DNA of 64,000 nucleotides from Armatimonadetes bacterium Uphvl-Ar2 (GTDB lineage Bacteria > Armatimonadota > Fimbriimonadia > Fimbriimonadales > Fimbriimonadaceae), in contig CP021424.1 in assembly GCA_002162095.1 (NCBI GenBank), positions 1,984,001 through 2,048,000 of the forward strand, in the 5' to 3' direction. The notes beneath the pieces are model-generated. The model saw nothing but the letters and a program-made list of their open reading frames with translations. It was not told the origin of the DNA and made no database searches. This document shows positions 1 to 10,063 of the stretch, one piece after another. The translations under genes were made by a program, and so were the position numbers. Each line of letters begins with the position of its first letter. Positions within the stretch are counted from its first letter, which is position 1.

Positions 1-2805
1 GCTGCCCTTGTAGAGCATATAGGCGTAGGCTTGGCGGTCGCTTCGTCCCACGCGGCCACGCAATTGGTACAACTGTGAAAGGCCAAAGTTCTGCGCATTT
101 TCCACGATGATCGTGTTCGCGTTGCTGATGTCCAGCCCGTTTTCCACAATCGTCGTCGAGATCAGGATGTCAATGTCGCCCCGGATGAAGTCGAGCATCA
201 CGGGCTCCAGTTCGCGCTCTGTCATCTGGCCATGGCCAATGCCTATACGCGCGGTGGGCACAAGATTGCGGATGCGCTCGGCAATCATTTCGATGCCCTG
301 CACCCGGTGGACCACGTAATAGGCTTGGCCGCCCCGCGCCAGCTCGCGGAGCAGCGCTTCGCGCACCACTTCGTCGCTGTAGGCGCGCACATAGCTGCGG
401 ATGGGCAGGCGTCCCGGCGGCGGGTCGTTGATGAGCGACATCGGCCGGATGGACATCAGGGCCATGCTCAGCGTGCGGGGGATGGGAGTGGCGGACATGC
501 TCAACACGTCCACGTTCACACGCATCTGCTTGAGGTTCTCCTTGTGCTTCACCCCAAACTTCTGCTCCTCGTCCACCACCAGCAGGCCGAGGTCTTTGAA
601 CTTCATTTCCGATCCCAGAAGCGAGTGCGTGCCCACCAGCACCTGCACATCGCCGGTTTTCAGGCTCTCCAGAACTTCCTTGCGCTCGGCGGCGGTGCGG
701 AAGCGGTTGAGGTAATCCACCCGCACGCCAAAGGGTTCCAGCCGCTCCTTGAAGTTGCGATAGTGCTGTTCGCTCAGGATGGTGGTGGGGCAGAGCACCG
801 CCACTTGCCGCTCGGCGGTGACCGACTTAAATGCCGCGCGGATGGCGACTTCCGTCTTGCCGAATCCTACGTCGCCGCACACCAGCCGGTCCATCGGGTA
901 GTCGGTCTGCATGTCCATCTTCACCTCCTCGATGGCCTGCAGTTGGCTGGGCGTCTCCACCCACGGGAAGGTGTGCTCCATCTCGGCCTGTTCGGCGGTG
1001 TCGTTGCCGTAGCTGGGGCGGTGGGCACGGTTGCGCTCGGCGTAGAGCCGAATCAGCTCACGCGCCATTTCACGGGCGTCTTCCCGTGCTTTTCCCACGG
1101 TCTTGCGCCATTCACCTCCGCTCAACCGGTTGATCTTGGGGGCACCATCGCCGGGGGCGAGGTACTTCTGAATGCGGTCTAGCTGGTCGGCGGGAAGGAA
1201 AAGCTTATCGGGTGGCTTGTATTCGATGAAGAGGAATTCGCGGTCGTGTCCGTCAATCTGGCGGGTGACCAAGCCTCGGTAGATGCCGATCCCGAACTGG
1301 ATGTGCACCACAAAGTCGCCGGGCTTGAGGTCCAGCACCGTGGCCACCGGCACACCCTCACTAAATTTGCGTTGGGGCAGCCGCAGGCGCGAGACGCCAA
1401 ACAGTTCTTGGTCCGAAACCAGCGCCGACCCCAGGGACGGCATGATGAAGCCGCCGGCAAGGTTGCCTTCCACCCAGAAGGTGCCGGGTTCCGTTTCGGC
1501 TTCGGGATCGAACGCCCCCGCGAAGATCTCGACCTGACTCAGCACCTTTTGGGTGCGGTTGGGCTGGTCGGTGGCGACAAAGACTTGCAGACCTTCCTCC
1601 ACCCACTGCTTTATCGCGCCCGTGAGGGCCTGCGGCTGGCCATGGTAGCCCCGCAGAGATTTGGCTTCGAGGCTGGCTTCGGGGCCGGCGGGGAACCAGT
1701 GCGGCAAATCATTGATCTGCGCCATCGCAATGGAGGCCGGCAAGTTGCCGAGGTGCTCCACGCCCACCAAGAAGTCATTAGCGTGGGCCTGCATGATCTC
1801 GCCGCGCTCGGCGCGGTGCAGCAGCGCCTGGGCGAGTTCCTCCTCGTTGCGCTGGGCCATGATCTCGAGCTCAATCGGCTCGTCAAGAATTAGCCAGCCG
1901 TCATCGCCCAGCAGGTCCACGGCGCAGCCACTTTCTGAGTGGAGTAACGGGCGGTACAGGTCCAGGCGATCGAAGAACTGCCGGTTCTCCATCGCCTTGA
2001 GATCGTCCTCCACCAGTTGCTCCAGTTGCCGGGATTGCTCGGCGTCCAGTTGCGCCATCTCGCGGTAGAGGCTCGCCTCCACCAGCGTGCGGATGCCCTC
2101 CGCGTCGGCGGGAAGCAGGGTTTCCCGGCTCGGCAATATGGTGAGTACGTCCAGCGGTTCGGTGGAGCGCTGGCTCATCGGGTCGAAGTAGCGGAGGCTC
2201 TCCACTTCGTCGCCGAAGAGTTCCATGCGCACGGGGCGCTGGGCACCCATGGGAAAGATGTCAATAATGCCGCCGCGCCGCGCGAACTGGCCGGGGATGC
2301 GCACGGGGTCACCGGGTTCGTAGCCTACGCGCTTGAGCTGGGGCACCAACTCCACGGGATCTACGGTGCTGCCAACGCGGATTTCGGCAAGTTCGGCCGT
2401 CAAAACATCACCGGGAAGCGTGCGCTCGAGGGCGGCGCTGACAGTGGCCACCACCACGCCGGGTTGGCCCAGGGCCAGGGCACGCAGCGCGCCCAGCCGG
2501 TCGCTGAGGGCCACGCTTTCAGGGGCGGCGTCTTCAAAGAGAACGCTCAGCCCGCTCGGCATCGGGCGAATCAGGTTGGTGGGGATGCCGCACAGCCCCA
2601 GGCGCGCTTGCCACTGCAGCACGCGGTCGTGGTTTTGGGTGAGGATAAGGATCGGCCGGGGCTGGTCCAGAAAAGAGGCGGCCACCAGCGGGGCGCGGGC
2701 TTCCGGGCATAGATCAACCCACCGGGTCCCTTGCGAGACGTCGGTGAAAAGCTGCTGCACCCGGGGATGCTGTCGCCAGCGCTCAATGAGCGCGTCCAGC
2801 CGCAT
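1..2805 (-). CDS. mfd: Transcription-repair coupling factor Mfd (3' end cut off by window edge)
   Basis: Mfd is an ATP-driven translocase that removes stalled RNA polymerase from damaged DNA and recruits UvrA. About 935 residues are visible from the ATG at 2805 to the window edge; the family usually has 1,100-1,180, so the C-terminal part lies outside. In order, I read a UvrB-like N-terminus, a CarD-like RNA-polymerase-interaction domain around 1180-1340 (start of the stretch reads [16 protein letters not shown]), Walker [10 protein letters not shown] with its Lys near residue 650, the helicase motif DEEQ near residue 745, and motif [10 protein letters not shown] near the edge. It is divergent from nuoB, with about 100 bp between the two starts. 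Protein family identification is secure; the exact start is less certain because no strong ribosome-binding site is visible. Confidence 0.95.
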   Translation of the reverse strand, partial: MRLDALIERWRQHPRVQQLFTDVSQGTRWVDLCPEARAPLVAASFLDQPRPILILTQNHDRVLQWQARLGLCGIPTNLIRPMPSGLSVLFEDAAPESVALSDRLGALRALALGQPGVVVATVSAALERTLPGDVLTAELAEIRVGSTVDPVELVPQLKRVGYEPGDPVRIPGQFARRGGIIDIFPMGAQRPVRMELFGDEVESLRYFDPMSQRSTEPLDVLTILPSRETLLPADAEGIRTLVEASLYREMAQLDAEQSRQLEQLVEDDLKAMENRQFFDRLDLYRPLLHSESGCAVDLLGDDGWLILDEPIELEIMAQRNEEELAQALLHRAERGEIMQAHANDFLVGVEHLGNLPASIAMAQINDLPHWFPAGPEASLEAKSLRGYHGQPQALTGAIKQWVEEGLQVFVATDQPNRTQKVLSQVEIFAGAFDPEAETEPGTFWVEGNLAGGFIMPSLGSALVSDQELFGVSRLRLPQRKFSEGVPVATVLDLKPGDFVVHIQFGIGIYRGLVTRQIDGHDREFLFIEYKPPDKLFLPADQLDRIQKYLAPGDGAPKINRLSGGEWRKTVGKAREDAREMARELIRLYAERNRAHRPSYGNDTAEQAEMEHTFPWVETPSQLQAIEEVKMDMQTDYPMDRLVCGDVGFGKTEVAIRAAFKSVTAERQVAVLCPTTILSEQHYRNFKERLEPFGVRVDYLNRFRTAAERKEVLESLKTGDVQVLVGTHSLLGSEMKFKDLGLLVVDEEQKFGVKHKENLKQMRVNVDVLSMSATPIPRTLSMALMSIRPMSLINDPPPGRLPIRSYVRAYSDEVVREALLRELARGGQAYYVVHRVQGIEMIAERIRNLVPTARIGIGHGQMTERELEPVMLDFIRGDIDILISTTIVENGLDISNANTIIVENAQNFGLSQLYQLRGRVGRSDRQAYAYMLYKGS

Positions 2806-2903
2806 ACGGAGTGCATGGTACCGAAGCCCGAAAAAGACGACGCGGGCAGACCCGCCGCCACCCGCGCAGACCTCCGCGTAGAGTAACCTAGAGAACGAAA
2901 GCG

Positions 2904-3494
2904 ATGCCGAAGCGCGTGGAAACCTTGGTTCTGCACGATAGCAGTACGCCCTCCTTTGGGGATATCCAGAAGGGGGGAAGTGTGGTCTTGGCCAACTCTA
3001 AGACCCTTGGCGACCTGATTGCCGGGGTGCCGGCGCAGGCCCGCGCCCACGCCCTTTGGCCGCTCACCTTCGGCCTGGCGTGCTGTGCCATCGAGATGAT
3101 GAGCACGGTAGCGGCGCGCTTTGACTTGGCTCGTTTTGGTTCGGAAGCCTTCCGCGCCACGCCCCGCCAAGCGGACGTGATGATCATTGCCGGTCGCCTG
3201 AGCAAGAAGATGGCCCCGGTGCTTCGCCAGATTTACGACCAGATGCCGGAACCCAAGTGGGTGATCTCCATGGGCGCTTGCGCTAGCACGGGCGGCGTTT
3301 ATAACAACTACGCGATTGTGCAAGGTGCGGACCAAGTGGTGCCGGTGGACGTTTACGTGCCGGGTTGCCCGCCGTCGCCGGATGCACTGATGTACGCCAT
3401 CATCAAACTGCAGAACAAGATTAAGCACCAGGGACTCAAGCCGAAGCAGATGGCCTTGCTGGAGCTGAAGCCGCGTGAGGTGGAGTCGGTCTAA
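2904..3494 (+). CDS. nuoB: NADH-quinone oxidoreductase subunit B
   Basis: Peripheral-arm subunit of respiratory complex I that carries the terminal iron-sulfur cluster N2, which passes electrons to quinone. The 196-residue product has the four N2 ligands: adjacent Cys60-Cys61 (GLACC), Cys126 (MGACAS) and Cys155 (GCPPSP). The core GCPPSPDAL region and the family length are intact. It begins with ATG after a purine-rich leader and is followed two bases later by nuoI, so the pair is probably co-transcribed and ends at the hairpin at 3988. The other twelve nuo genes are not here, so this is a detached B-I pair. Confidence 0.96.
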   Translation: MPKRVETLVLHDSSTPSFGDIQKGGSVVLANSKTLGDLIAGVPAQARAHALWPLTFGLACCAIEMMSTVAARFDLARFGSEAFRATPRQADVMIIAGRLSKKMAPVLRQIYDQMPEPKWVISMGACASTGGVYNNYAIVQGADQVVPVDVYVPGCPPSPDALMYAIIKLQNKIKHQGLKPKQMALLELKPREVESV

Positions 3495-3496
3495 CC

Positions 3497-3961
3497 ATGA
3501 GTTTTGAAGTCTTTCGCGACGTAGCCAAGCCGATCCTGGCCGGGTTTGGGATCACGGCGCGCCGCTTGGCCAAGCCCAAGGCCACGGTGCAATATCCCGA
3601 AGAGCGACGGGAGCAATTCCCGCGCACGCGGTGGCGTCACGTTCTGACCCGCTACGATAGCGGTCTGGAGCGGTGCATTGGGTGTTCGCTGTGCGCGGGG
3701 GCCTGCCCGGCGCGGTGCATTTACGTGGAAGCGGCCGAGAACACGGACCAGGAACGGTACAGCCCGGGTGAACGCTACGCCGTGCGCTACGAAATCAATA
3801 TGTTGCGGTGCATCTTCTGCGGCTACTGCCAAGAGGCGTGCCCGACGGGTGCCATTGTTCTGCGCAAGGACTTTGAATTGGCGAACTACGAGCGCGAAGA
3901 CTTCATCTATACGAAAGAGATGTTGCTGGAAGCGCGTCGCCCCGAGCCAGTGGCTCACTGA
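3497..3961 (+). CDS. nuoI: NADH-quinone oxidoreductase subunit I (2x[4Fe-4S])
   Basis: Complex I peripheral-arm ferredoxin-like subunit carrying clusters N6a and N6b between the NADH module and NuoB. The 154-residue product has two classical 4Fe-4S motifs: Cys60-x2-Cys63-x2-Cys66-x3-Cys70-Pro and Cys105-x2-Cys108-x2-Cys111-x3-Cys115-Pro. The N-terminus lacks a strong membrane helix, as usual for NuoI. It starts two bases after the nuoB stop and is followed by a strong intrinsic terminator, so nuoB-nuoI form a closed two-gene unit. Confidence 0.96.
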   Translation: MSFEVFRDVAKPILAGFGITARRLAKPKATVQYPEERREQFPRTRWRHVLTRYDSGLERCIGCSLCAGACPARCIYVEAAENTDQERYSPGERYAVRYEINMLRCIFCGYCQEACPTGAIVLRKDFELANYEREDFIYTKEMLLEARRPEPVAH

Positions 3962-3987
3962 CCCGACCAAGGGACTTGACTTGATAG

Positions 3988-4010
3988 AAAGGGGCGCAAG
4001 CCCCTTTTTT
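3988..4010 (+). terminator. Intrinsic terminator of nuoB-nuoI
   Basis: An 8-bp perfect stem (AAAGGGGC / GCCCCTTT) closes a GCAA tetraloop and runs into a T tract. It lies 26 bases after the nuoI stop. Confidence 0.9.
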
Positions 4011-4091
4011 CTTGCCGCTTAACCGCCTCTTCACATCGTTGACTTGCCGTTAACCAAGCGACCCTCATGCTGGAATGCGAGGTCGACTCGA

Positions 4092-4898
4092 ATGAGACGC
4101 ACGGCATTCACATTAATTGAGCTTCTCGTCGTTATTGCCATCATCGCCATTTTGGCGGCGATCCTATTCCCGGTCTTTGCTAAGGCCAAGCAGGCAGCGA
4201 AGGTCACAAGCACCATGTCCAATCTGAAGCAGGTCGCGCTCGGCTTGCCCATGTACAGCACGGACTACGACGATATGGCCGTGCACGAGTACGGCACGAG
4301 CTATCTGAACCAGGACACGTGGGTTGGCGACATCTACCCGTACGTCAAGAACCGCAGCGTCTTCTTCGACCGCACGGTGACGGAACCCAAGGGCGATCTG
4401 CACCCGGACCCGTTCTATCCTGGCTACAACTACCGCTGGGAATGGATCACGAACCTCTCCCTCAACACCGACGGTTACAGCCGCACGTTCGGCGGCAGCA
4501 GCTGCACGAACATGACGTGGTCCGCCGGTTCGGTTCGCTCCCTGAGTGGCATTGACCAGATCGCCGACCGCCTCGCGGTCGCCCCCATGCGCTACGCCAA
4601 CCTCGAAATTGGCTGGATGCGCTTCTACGGTATCGATGCGGCCTGGCCGACCATGGACCGTTACGCCACCGGATGGTCTTGGAACCAGCTGATCTGGGAT
4701 GCGCGCAAGCAGTACGGTCAGCGGTTCGTGGGTGCCTTCGCCGATGGCCACGTGGGCAAGTTCGGTAAGGAGAAGTTCGTGTCGTACTACGTGGATAATC
4801 CGGCCCAGAACGAAGCCAATACCTACACGGAATTCTGCGCAAAGATGGACGAAAAGAACCTGTGGGCGTTCTGGGGTCGGCCCTGGCAGAGCGACTGA
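4092..4898 (+). CDS. Prepilin-like secreted protein, type III signal and C-terminal DGHV motif
   Basis: The 268-residue product starts [19 protein letters not shown], a textbook type IV prepilin signal: short basic leader, cleavage expected between Ala5 and Phe6, Glu at mature position 5, then a long hydrophobic helix. Near the C-terminus the segment [13 protein letters not shown] matches the H-X9-DG pattern of DUF1559-type prepilin-like proteins, which are abundant in Planctomycetota and Armatimonadota. The middle is rich in Tyr and Trp and is presumably an extracellular globular domain. ATG 4092 is chosen over an upstream TTG at 4044 because it gives the normal short leader. Its stop overlaps the next gene start (ATGA). 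PilB and PilT near 59-63 kb are plausible machinery partners. Specific function is unknown. Confidence 0.88.
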   Translation: MRRTAFTLIELLVVIAIIAILAAILFPVFAKAKQAAKVTSTMSNLKQVALGLPMYSTDYDDMAVHEYGTSYLNQDTWVGDIYPYVKNRSVFFDRTVTEPKGDLHPDPFYPGYNYRWEWITNLSLNTDGYSRTFGGSSCTNMTWSAGSVRSLSGIDQIADRLAVAPMRYANLEIGWMRFYGIDAAWPTMDRYATGWSWNQLIWDARKQYGQRFVGAFADGHVGKFGKEKFVSYYVDNPAQNEANTYTEFCAKMDEKNLWAFWGRPWQSD

Positions 4899-5059
4899 TG
4901 CGGTGGGCTAGCCTTGTCGCAGTTCTCGCTCTCTTGATGGGGTGTAGCTCCGACCCGGGTCCGAACGATCCGACGATGACACCGGAACAGGAAGCGAAGA
5001 TCCAGCAGGACCGCTACACGCCAGAACAGCAAGCGGCGAGGGACAACCGACCGCGATAG
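4898..5059 (+). CDS. Small lipoprotein of unknown function
   Basis: A 53-residue open frame whose ATG overlaps the stop of the prepilin gene (ATGA), so it is probably translationally coupled. The N-terminus has a short hydrophobic stretch and a lipobox ending LLMGC, predicting acylation at Cys17. The remaining 35 residues are polar, with two PEQ repeats and no recognisable domain. A strong terminator follows at once. I do not recognise a family; the lipobox and tight coupling are the reasons to regard it as real. Confidence 0.7.
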   Translation: MRWASLVAVLALLMGCSSDPGPNDPTMTPEQEAKIQQDRYTPEQQAARDNRPR

Positions 5060-5070
5060 AGCCTAAGGAG

Positions 5071-5104
5071 AGGCCGGGAGAAGATAAGGGCTCCCGGCCT
5101 TTCT
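5071..5104 (+). terminator. Intrinsic terminator after prepilin-lipoprotein unit
   Basis: A perfect 10-bp inverted repeat (AGGCCGGGAG / CTCCCGGCCT) with a 10-base loop is followed by TTCT. It sits between the plus-strand pilin unit and the convergent flavodoxin gene. Confidence 0.85.
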
Positions 5105-5107
5105 CAT

Positions 5108-5680
5108 TTAGCCTTCCTTGCCCCAGCGCTGGGTGGAGAGGGCCACGCGCTGACCAAAGTGGCGGGCGGTGGCGAAGCTGCTCTCACGAATCCCTTCGTT
5201 GCCCTGGTCGGCATTGGCCTGGACGAAGAGGCCGCTAGTGGCCCCCACGTTGTTCAGGTCATCCGGCGAGCCCGCCGAGGAGTTGTTGCCCGGCATCAGG
5301 TCCAGCCCCACCCAGACCATGCCGTGCTGCAGGGCCAGGATTTGCAGTGTGGTCATGGTGATGTTCTTGTCCCCGCTCCACGAAGCACTGACCGTGAAAC
5401 CGGCCGCGACCTTGTCCTTCCAGGCTTGCGAGAACCAACGCTTGCTGCTGTCATCCTTGAACTGCGCAAACGGGGCCGAAACATTGCCCATGTAGGTCGG
5501 CGAGCCAAAAATGATGGCGTCGGCTTGGTCCAGGGCGTCCCAATCCACGTCGGGCAGATGGTAGAGCTTCGCGGTGACGCCTTCGACTCCGTTCGCGCCT
5601 TCGGCGACCGCTTCCGCGACGGCTTTGGTGTGGCCGTAGCCACTGGCGAAGACGATGGCGACATTGAAAGTAGTTGTCAT
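5108..5680 (-). CDS. Flavodoxin / WrbA-type NAD(P)H:quinone oxidoreductase
   Basis: Cytoplasmic FMN-binding protein of 190 residues. The N-terminus reads NVAIVFASGYGHTKAVAEAVAEGA, the phosphate-binding loop of the flavodoxin fold, and ADAIIFGSPTYMGNVSAPFAQF is the second FMN-contacting segment typical of WrbA-like quinone reductases, which carry out two-electron quinone reduction. SASWSGDKNITMTTLQ continues the family pattern. ATG 5680 is chosen because the flavodoxin fold begins immediately after it; an upstream in-frame extension has no family match. It diverges from the ABC-importer lipoprotein gene with an 80-bp gap. Physiological substrate is not evident. Confidence 0.88.
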   Translation of the reverse strand: MTTTFNVAIVFASGYGHTKAVAEAVAEGANGVEGVTAKLYHLPDVDWDALDQADAIIFGSPTYMGNVSAPFAQFKDDSSKRWFSQAWKDKVAAGFTVSASWSGDKNITMTTLQILALQHGMVWVGLDLMPGNNSSAGSPDDLNNVGATSGLFVQANADQGNEGIRESSFATARHFGQRVALSTQRWGKEG

Positions 5681-5748
5681 TGCAACTAATAACGTAGCAT
5701 TCCGCCGGATTGTTCGGGCAGAAGGCCGAAATTCCTGCGGCGATTTCG

Positions 5749-5754
5749 TAGAAT
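5749..5754 (+). promoter_or_regulatory. -10-like TAGAAT six bases before ATG (possible leaderless start)
   Basis: TAGAAT ends six bases before the ATG at 5761. With transcription starting about seven bases after a -10 element, the mRNA would begin at or next to the start codon. No ribosome-binding site is visible and no good -35 is seen. Confidence 0.45.
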
Positions 5755-5760
5755 GGGCGC

Positions 5761-6770
5761 ATGCGTATTGGCGGATGGATGACATTGGGGGCGGCGCTCC
5801 TGGTGCTGGCAGGATGCACGAGCGGCGGCGAAGCCCCGAAGGCGGACGGAACAGCCCCGGCCGGCGACCAAAGTAAGCCCTTTAAGGTCGCCCTTTTGAC
5901 CCCCGGCCCGTGAGCGATGCGGGCTGGAATGCGATGGCCTACAAAGGCCTGCAGGCGATCAAGTCGGATCTGGGCGCGGAAGTGAACAACCAAGAGGCGA
6001 CGGGCAGCCAAAAGCTGGACGCCATGCGGAGCTACGCCCAGGATGGCTATACGCTGGTGTTCGGCCACGGGTTTGAATACAACGACCCGGCGGCGGAGCT
6101 TGGCCCGGCCTTCCCGGACACCTTCTTTGTGACCAGCTCGGGCGGCAAGACAGGCCCCAATGTGGGGGCGTTCCGCTTCTATCTGGAGCAAGGTTTCTAC
6201 TTGGCGGGCTATACCGCGGGGCTGATGACCAAGACCGGCAAGGTGGCCATGATCGGTGGCGACCGGGTGCCCAGCATCGCCAGCACCTTCAAGGCCTTTG
6301 CGGCCGGGGCCAAGGCAGCGCGCCCGGACGTGGTGGTGATCGAGAAGTTCACGGGCAACGGCCAGGATGTGGCGGCGGCCAAGCAGGCGACCCTAGCGGC
6401 CATTGGTGAGGGTGCGGACTTTGTGATCCACCAAGCCAACGCGGCGGCCCAGGGCGTCTTTGACGCGTGCAAGGAAAAGAACGTGAAGGCTTTCGGGGCC
6501 AATCTGGACCAAAACAGCAACGAAAGTGGCGTGATTCTGGCCAGTGCGATCATCAATGCCGAGCCGGCCTTTGTGGCCCTGGCCAAGGATGTGAAGGAAG
6601 GCAAGTACAAAGGTGAGGTCCGGCTGACCGGCATGGCCGAGAAGTCCATTGACTACGTCTTCAACCCGGCGATGGTGGACCAGATTCCGGTTGAGATTCA
6701 AGAGAAGATCGAAACCGAGCGGGCCCGCATCCTTAGCGGCGACCTCGCGGTGCCCAAGGACGAGTTCTAA
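5761..6770 (+). pseudogene. BMP-family nucleoside-binding lipoprotein, frameshifted by one base
   Basis: Substrate-binding component of the ABC importer that follows; this family (Bmp/PnrA-like) usually binds purine or pyrimidine nucleosides at the outer face of the cytoplasmic membrane. ATG 5761 begins a lipoprotein signal with lipobox LVLAGC and continues to VALLTPGP, where it meets a TGA at 5911. The expected next residues, VSDAGWNAMAYKGLQ, are present immediately after in the next frame from 5910. Adding one C or G near 5903-5910 restores a single protein of about 336 residues, normal for the family. The break is in a C/G run and matches two other breaks nearby, so a base-call error is more likely than true decay. 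Confidence 0.85.
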
Positions 6771-6773
6771 CTC

Positions 6774-8192
6774 TTGCCCGACGAACCTCTCCTACGCGTC
6801 CAGGACGTCACCAAGCACTTCGGTCCGGTGGTGGCGCTTACGCAAGTGAGCGTGGATTTCTGGCCGGGAGAGGTTCATGCCGTTCTAGGCGAGAACGGGG
6901 CGGGGAAGTCCACTCTCATGAACGTGATGGCGGGCTTTTTGCAGGCGGATTCCGGCGCCATGGAGTGGCGCGGGCAGCCCCTGCCGCCTTCGCCCCCGGA
7001 TGTGCTCCGCGACCTCGGGATTGCTATGGTCCACCAGCATTTCAAGCTCGTGCCGGTGATGACGGTGGCCGAGAACATCGCGCTCGACCGGATGGGGGGC
7101 ACGCAGGGCCGTCTGGATCTGGAAACCGTGATTGCCCCGGCCCGGGCCATTGCCGCTCAATTGGGCTGGCAAGTGGATTTCGACGCCCCGGTGCACACCC
7201 TGCCGGTGGGCGTTCAGCAGCGGGTGGAGATCCTGAAAGCGCTGGCTGGGCCGAGCGACCTGCTGATCCTCGACGAGCCCACCGCCGTCTTGGGGCCAGA
7301 GGAAGTGGCGGAACTGATCCGCATCCTTCGCGATCTGGCCGCCAAGGGCCGGGCGGTGGTTTTGATCGCCCACAAGCTGGAAGAGGTCTTTGCCGTGGCC
7401 GACCGCATGACCATCCTGCGCAAGGGCCAGCACATGGGCGAGCGCCTGCGGGCTGAGGCTGACATGAGCGAGGTGGCGGCGCTGATGGTGGGCGAAGACC
7501 CGCCCCGGGGTGCCCCGGTGACCGGCGAACCCGGCCCGGTCCGACTGAAGGTCGAGAGCCTGAGCGTGAAGGGCGACCGAGGGGAGGCGGCGATACGTGA
7601 CCTGAGCTTTGAAGTCCGGGCGGGCGAGGTATTTGGGATCGGCGGGGTGGATGGCAATGGCCAGACCGAATTGGCCGAAGCCCTGGCCGGGTTGCGAAGG
7701 TACGCGGGGACGATTGTGCGGCCGGACGTGGTGGGATTGATCCCCCAAGACCGCCAGCGGGAGGGGCTGGCCCTCTCGCTCAGCATCGAAGAGAACCTGT
7801 GGCTCGGACCGGTGGTGCATGGGCAGGCCGGGTCGGGTTGGTGGCTGTCGTTCTCGCGTCTGCGCGCGGCGAGTGATGAATCCATCCAAAAGTACGGCAT
7901 CAAGGTCGGGCGTCCGCAAGACCCCGTGTCCTCCCTTTCCGGCGGAAACCAACAGAAGGTGGTGGTGGCGCGGGTACTGGGTCGCGAGCCCGAGCTGGTC
8001 GTGGCGCTGAACCCCACGCGCGGCCTGGACGTGAAAGCGGCCGAGTTCGTGCACCAACAACTCCGGGCGGCGGCCGGCGCCGGGGCGGCGGTGGTGCTCA
8101 TTAGCACCGACCGGGATGAATTGGCCGCGCTCAGTTCGCGCATCGAGTTTCTGTTGGCCGGGCAGTGGGCGGCCAGCCTGGCGGGCGCATGA
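6774..8192 (+). CDS. Nucleoside ABC importer ATP-binding protein (two fused ABC domains)
   Basis: A 472-residue cytoplasmic ATPase with two ABC domains in one chain, as in sugar and nucleoside importers. The first has Walker A GENGAGKST and Walker B LLILDEPTAVL; the linker GVQQRVEILKAL replaces the canonical LSGGQ. The second has a degenerate P-loop, GVDGNGQTE, lacking the usual Lys-Ser/Thr, an intact signature LSGGNQQKVVVAR and a degenerate Walker B, LVVALNPTRGLD. One functional and one degenerate site is the norm in this subfamily. TTG 6774 follows three bases after the lipoprotein stop. Order is lipoprotein, ATPase, permease, permease. Confidence 0.93.
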   Translation: MPDEPLLRVQDVTKHFGPVVALTQVSVDFWPGEVHAVLGENGAGKSTLMNVMAGFLQADSGAMEWRGQPLPPSPPDVLRDLGIAMVHQHFKLVPVMTVAENIALDRMGGTQGRLDLETVIAPARAIAAQLGWQVDFDAPVHTLPVGVQQRVEILKALAGPSDLLILDEPTAVLGPEEVAELIRILRDLAAKGRAVVLIAHKLEEVFAVADRMTILRKGQHMGERLRAEADMSEVAALMVGEDPPRGAPVTGEPGPVRLKVESLSVKGDRGEAAIRDLSFEVRAGEVFGIGGVDGNGQTELAEALAGLRRYAGTIVRPDVVGLIPQDRQREGLALSLSIEENLWLGPVVHGQAGSGWWLSFSRLRAASDESIQKYGIKVGRPQDPVSSLSGGNQQKVVVARVLGREPELVVALNPTRGLDVKAAEFVHQQLRAAAGAGAAVVLISTDRDELAALSSRIEFLLAGQWAASLAGA

Positions 8193-9204
8193 AGCGCGTC
8201 TTCATCACTGTCGCGACCCTGCTGGGGCCTTGGTTCTCACGTTGGCCGTGTTTGGATTAGATGTGCCGCAGGCACTCGGCCTCATCTGGAACGGGGCGTT
8301 GGGCTCCGAAGCCGGAATCTCTCGCACCCTCGTCCGGGCCACACCTCTGCTGTTGGCGGGCCTCGCGGTGTTGGTGGCCTGGCGGGCGGGAATGTACAGT
8401 ATTGGGGCAGAAGGCCAATACATTATGGGCGGCCTTTGTGCGGCGGCGGTGTTTCAGGCGCTGGGCGAACGCGGCTTCACCCTGCCGCTCATGCTGCTGG
8501 GGGCAATTGCCGGGGGCGCGGCCTATGCGGGCCTGGCCGGGGCGCTGTTCATCTACCGGGGGGTGCAAGTGGTCATCAGTACCATCCTGCTCAACTTCAT
8601 CGCCCTCAGCACCCTGCGGTGGGCGGTCCAAAACGGCCTCAAAGAACCTGGCGGGTTCACCCCTCAAACCACGCCGCTGCCCGACGCCATGATGTTCGAG
8701 CGGTACAAACTCCAAACCGACTTGCACGCCGGGGTGTGGGTGGCGCTGGGGGCGGGCTTGCTCACGTGGTGGTTCCTCACCCGCACCAAATTGGGCTTCA
8801 GCATCAAATGGGTGGGGGCGAACCCTAAGGCGTCGGAGTTTGGCGGCATCCCGGTGGCGCGCACGCAGATGGCGGCCATGTTTTGGTCCGGCGGGCTTTG
8901 CGGATTGGCGGGGGCCATCACCTACATGGGCGTGCTGCGCAGCATTGACCAGAGCTTTAGCGAGAACTGGGGTTTCCTCGCCATTCCGGTGGCGCTGCTG
9001 GGCGCGCTGGACCCGGTGGGGACGCTGGTGAGTGCCCTGTACTTTGGGGCGTTGTTTGCGGGTTGCGAAGCCCTCAGCCGCTCCACCAGTGTCGGCACGT
9101 CGGTGGTCTTGGTGATCCAGGCGGTGGCGGTGCTAGCTATCGTGGCGGTGGGGCAGTGGCGGTTTTCCGTCCGCTCGAAGAAGGCAGGGGAGGCGAAGCC
9201 GTGA
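8189..9204 (+). pseudogene. Nucleoside ABC importer permease 1, frameshifted near its N-terminus
   Basis: Membrane permease of the BMP-type importer. ATG 8189 overlaps the ATPase stop (ATGA) and gives MKRVFITVATLLG, but the frame then stops at 8258-8260. The remaining protein, from ALVLTLAVFGLDVPQALGLIW onward, lies in the next frame through 9204. Inserting one G in the GGGG run at 8224-8227 joins the parts into about 338 residues, the normal permease length. The body has many hydrophobic helices and the family segments GMYSIGAEGQYIMGG and GANPKASEFGGI. This is the second of three single-base losses in G/C runs within 8 kb. Confidence 0.85.
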
Positions 9205-10061
9205 TGGGGCTGGAGTTCCTCCGCTTCGGGGCGCCGGTCGCGTTTGCCGCCCTGGGCGAATCCATCGGTCAGCGCGCGGGCGTGCTCAATATCGGCCTGG
9301 AAGGCTTCATGCTCATGGGGGCGTACGTCGCTTTTCGGGTCACAGGGGCCACGGGCAACCCGTACCTGGGCTTGCTCGCGGGCGTGGTGGCCGGGGTGCT
9401 GCTCGCGCTCATTCAGGGGTTCCTCACCATTCATAACACCGCCGACCAAGTGGTGGTGGGCACCGCCGTCAATCTGTTGGCGCTGGGCCTGACGAATACG
9501 CTTTTCCGAGCCCAGTTCGGCAAGTCGGGCGAGCTGGTGCGAGTGCCCTCTCTGCCCACCTTGTTCGGTCCCTTCGATGCCGGCTTGATCCTGCTGGGCA
9601 TTCTCGTCATTGCGCTCAGTCTCTGGCTGGCCCGCTCCAAATGGGGGCTGGCCAACCGGGCAGTGGGCGAATACCCCCCGGCCGTGCAGTCGGCGGGGCT
9701 CAGTGTCACGCGCATCCGCTGGCAGGCAGCCTTGGTGGCGGGGGCCTTTGCGGGGCTGGCGGGGGCGTACTTGGTGGTGGGCGTGGCCCACACCTTCGCC
9801 GAGAACATGGTGGCGGGGCGCGGATTTGTCGCCATCGCCATGGTCACCTTTGGCCGCTGGCGGCCGTGGGGCGTGGTGTTGGCCTCGCTGTTTGTGGGCT
9901 ACATTGATAGCTTGCAGTATCAGTGGCAGGGTCGGTCGGCGTTGCCGGTGGAGCTTTTCCAGGCTTTGCCGTACCTCGGGGCGTTGCTGGTCCTGGTGTT
10001 TGTGGGCCGTGGGGCGGCCGCCCCTGCCGCTCTGGGCGTCCCGTATCGTAGAGAACGTTAG
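9204..10061 (+). CDS. Nucleoside ABC importer permease 2
   Basis: A 285-residue multi-helix permease, second of the pair that forms the membrane channel. Family segments include ALGESIGQRAGVLNIGLEGFML near the start and ANRAVGEYPPAVQSAGLSV in the cytoplasmic coupling region. The ATG overlaps the stop of permease 1 (TGATG), with GGGGAGG upstream as ribosome-binding site; a GTG at 9201 is a close alternative. It ends the four-gene importer operon, although the pterin gene starts only two bases after its stop and is probably co-transcribed. Confidence 0.92.
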   Translation: MGLEFLRFGAPVAFAALGESIGQRAGVLNIGLEGFMLMGAYVAFRVTGATGNPYLGLLAGVVAGVLLALIQGFLTIHNTADQVVVGTAVNLLALGLTNTLFRAQFGKSGELVRVPSLPTLFGPFDAGLILLGILVIALSLWLARSKWGLANRAVGEYPPAVQSAGLSVTRIRWQAALVAGAFAGLAGAYLVVGVAHTFAENMVAGRGFVAIAMVTFGRWRPWGVVLASLFVGYIDSLQYQWQGRSALPVELFQALPYLGALLVLVFVGRGAAAPAALGVPYRRER

Positions 10062-10063
10062 CC

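Noticed and set aside
232-1182. Long plus-strand open frame inside mfd
   Set aside because: It is antisense to well-conserved Mfd motifs, and its His/Gly/Ala-rich translation has no family features.
2571-3428. Minus-strand open frame across the mfd start and nuoB
   Set aside because: It runs antisense to nuoB and out of frame with mfd; the nuoB cysteine motifs fix the true frame.
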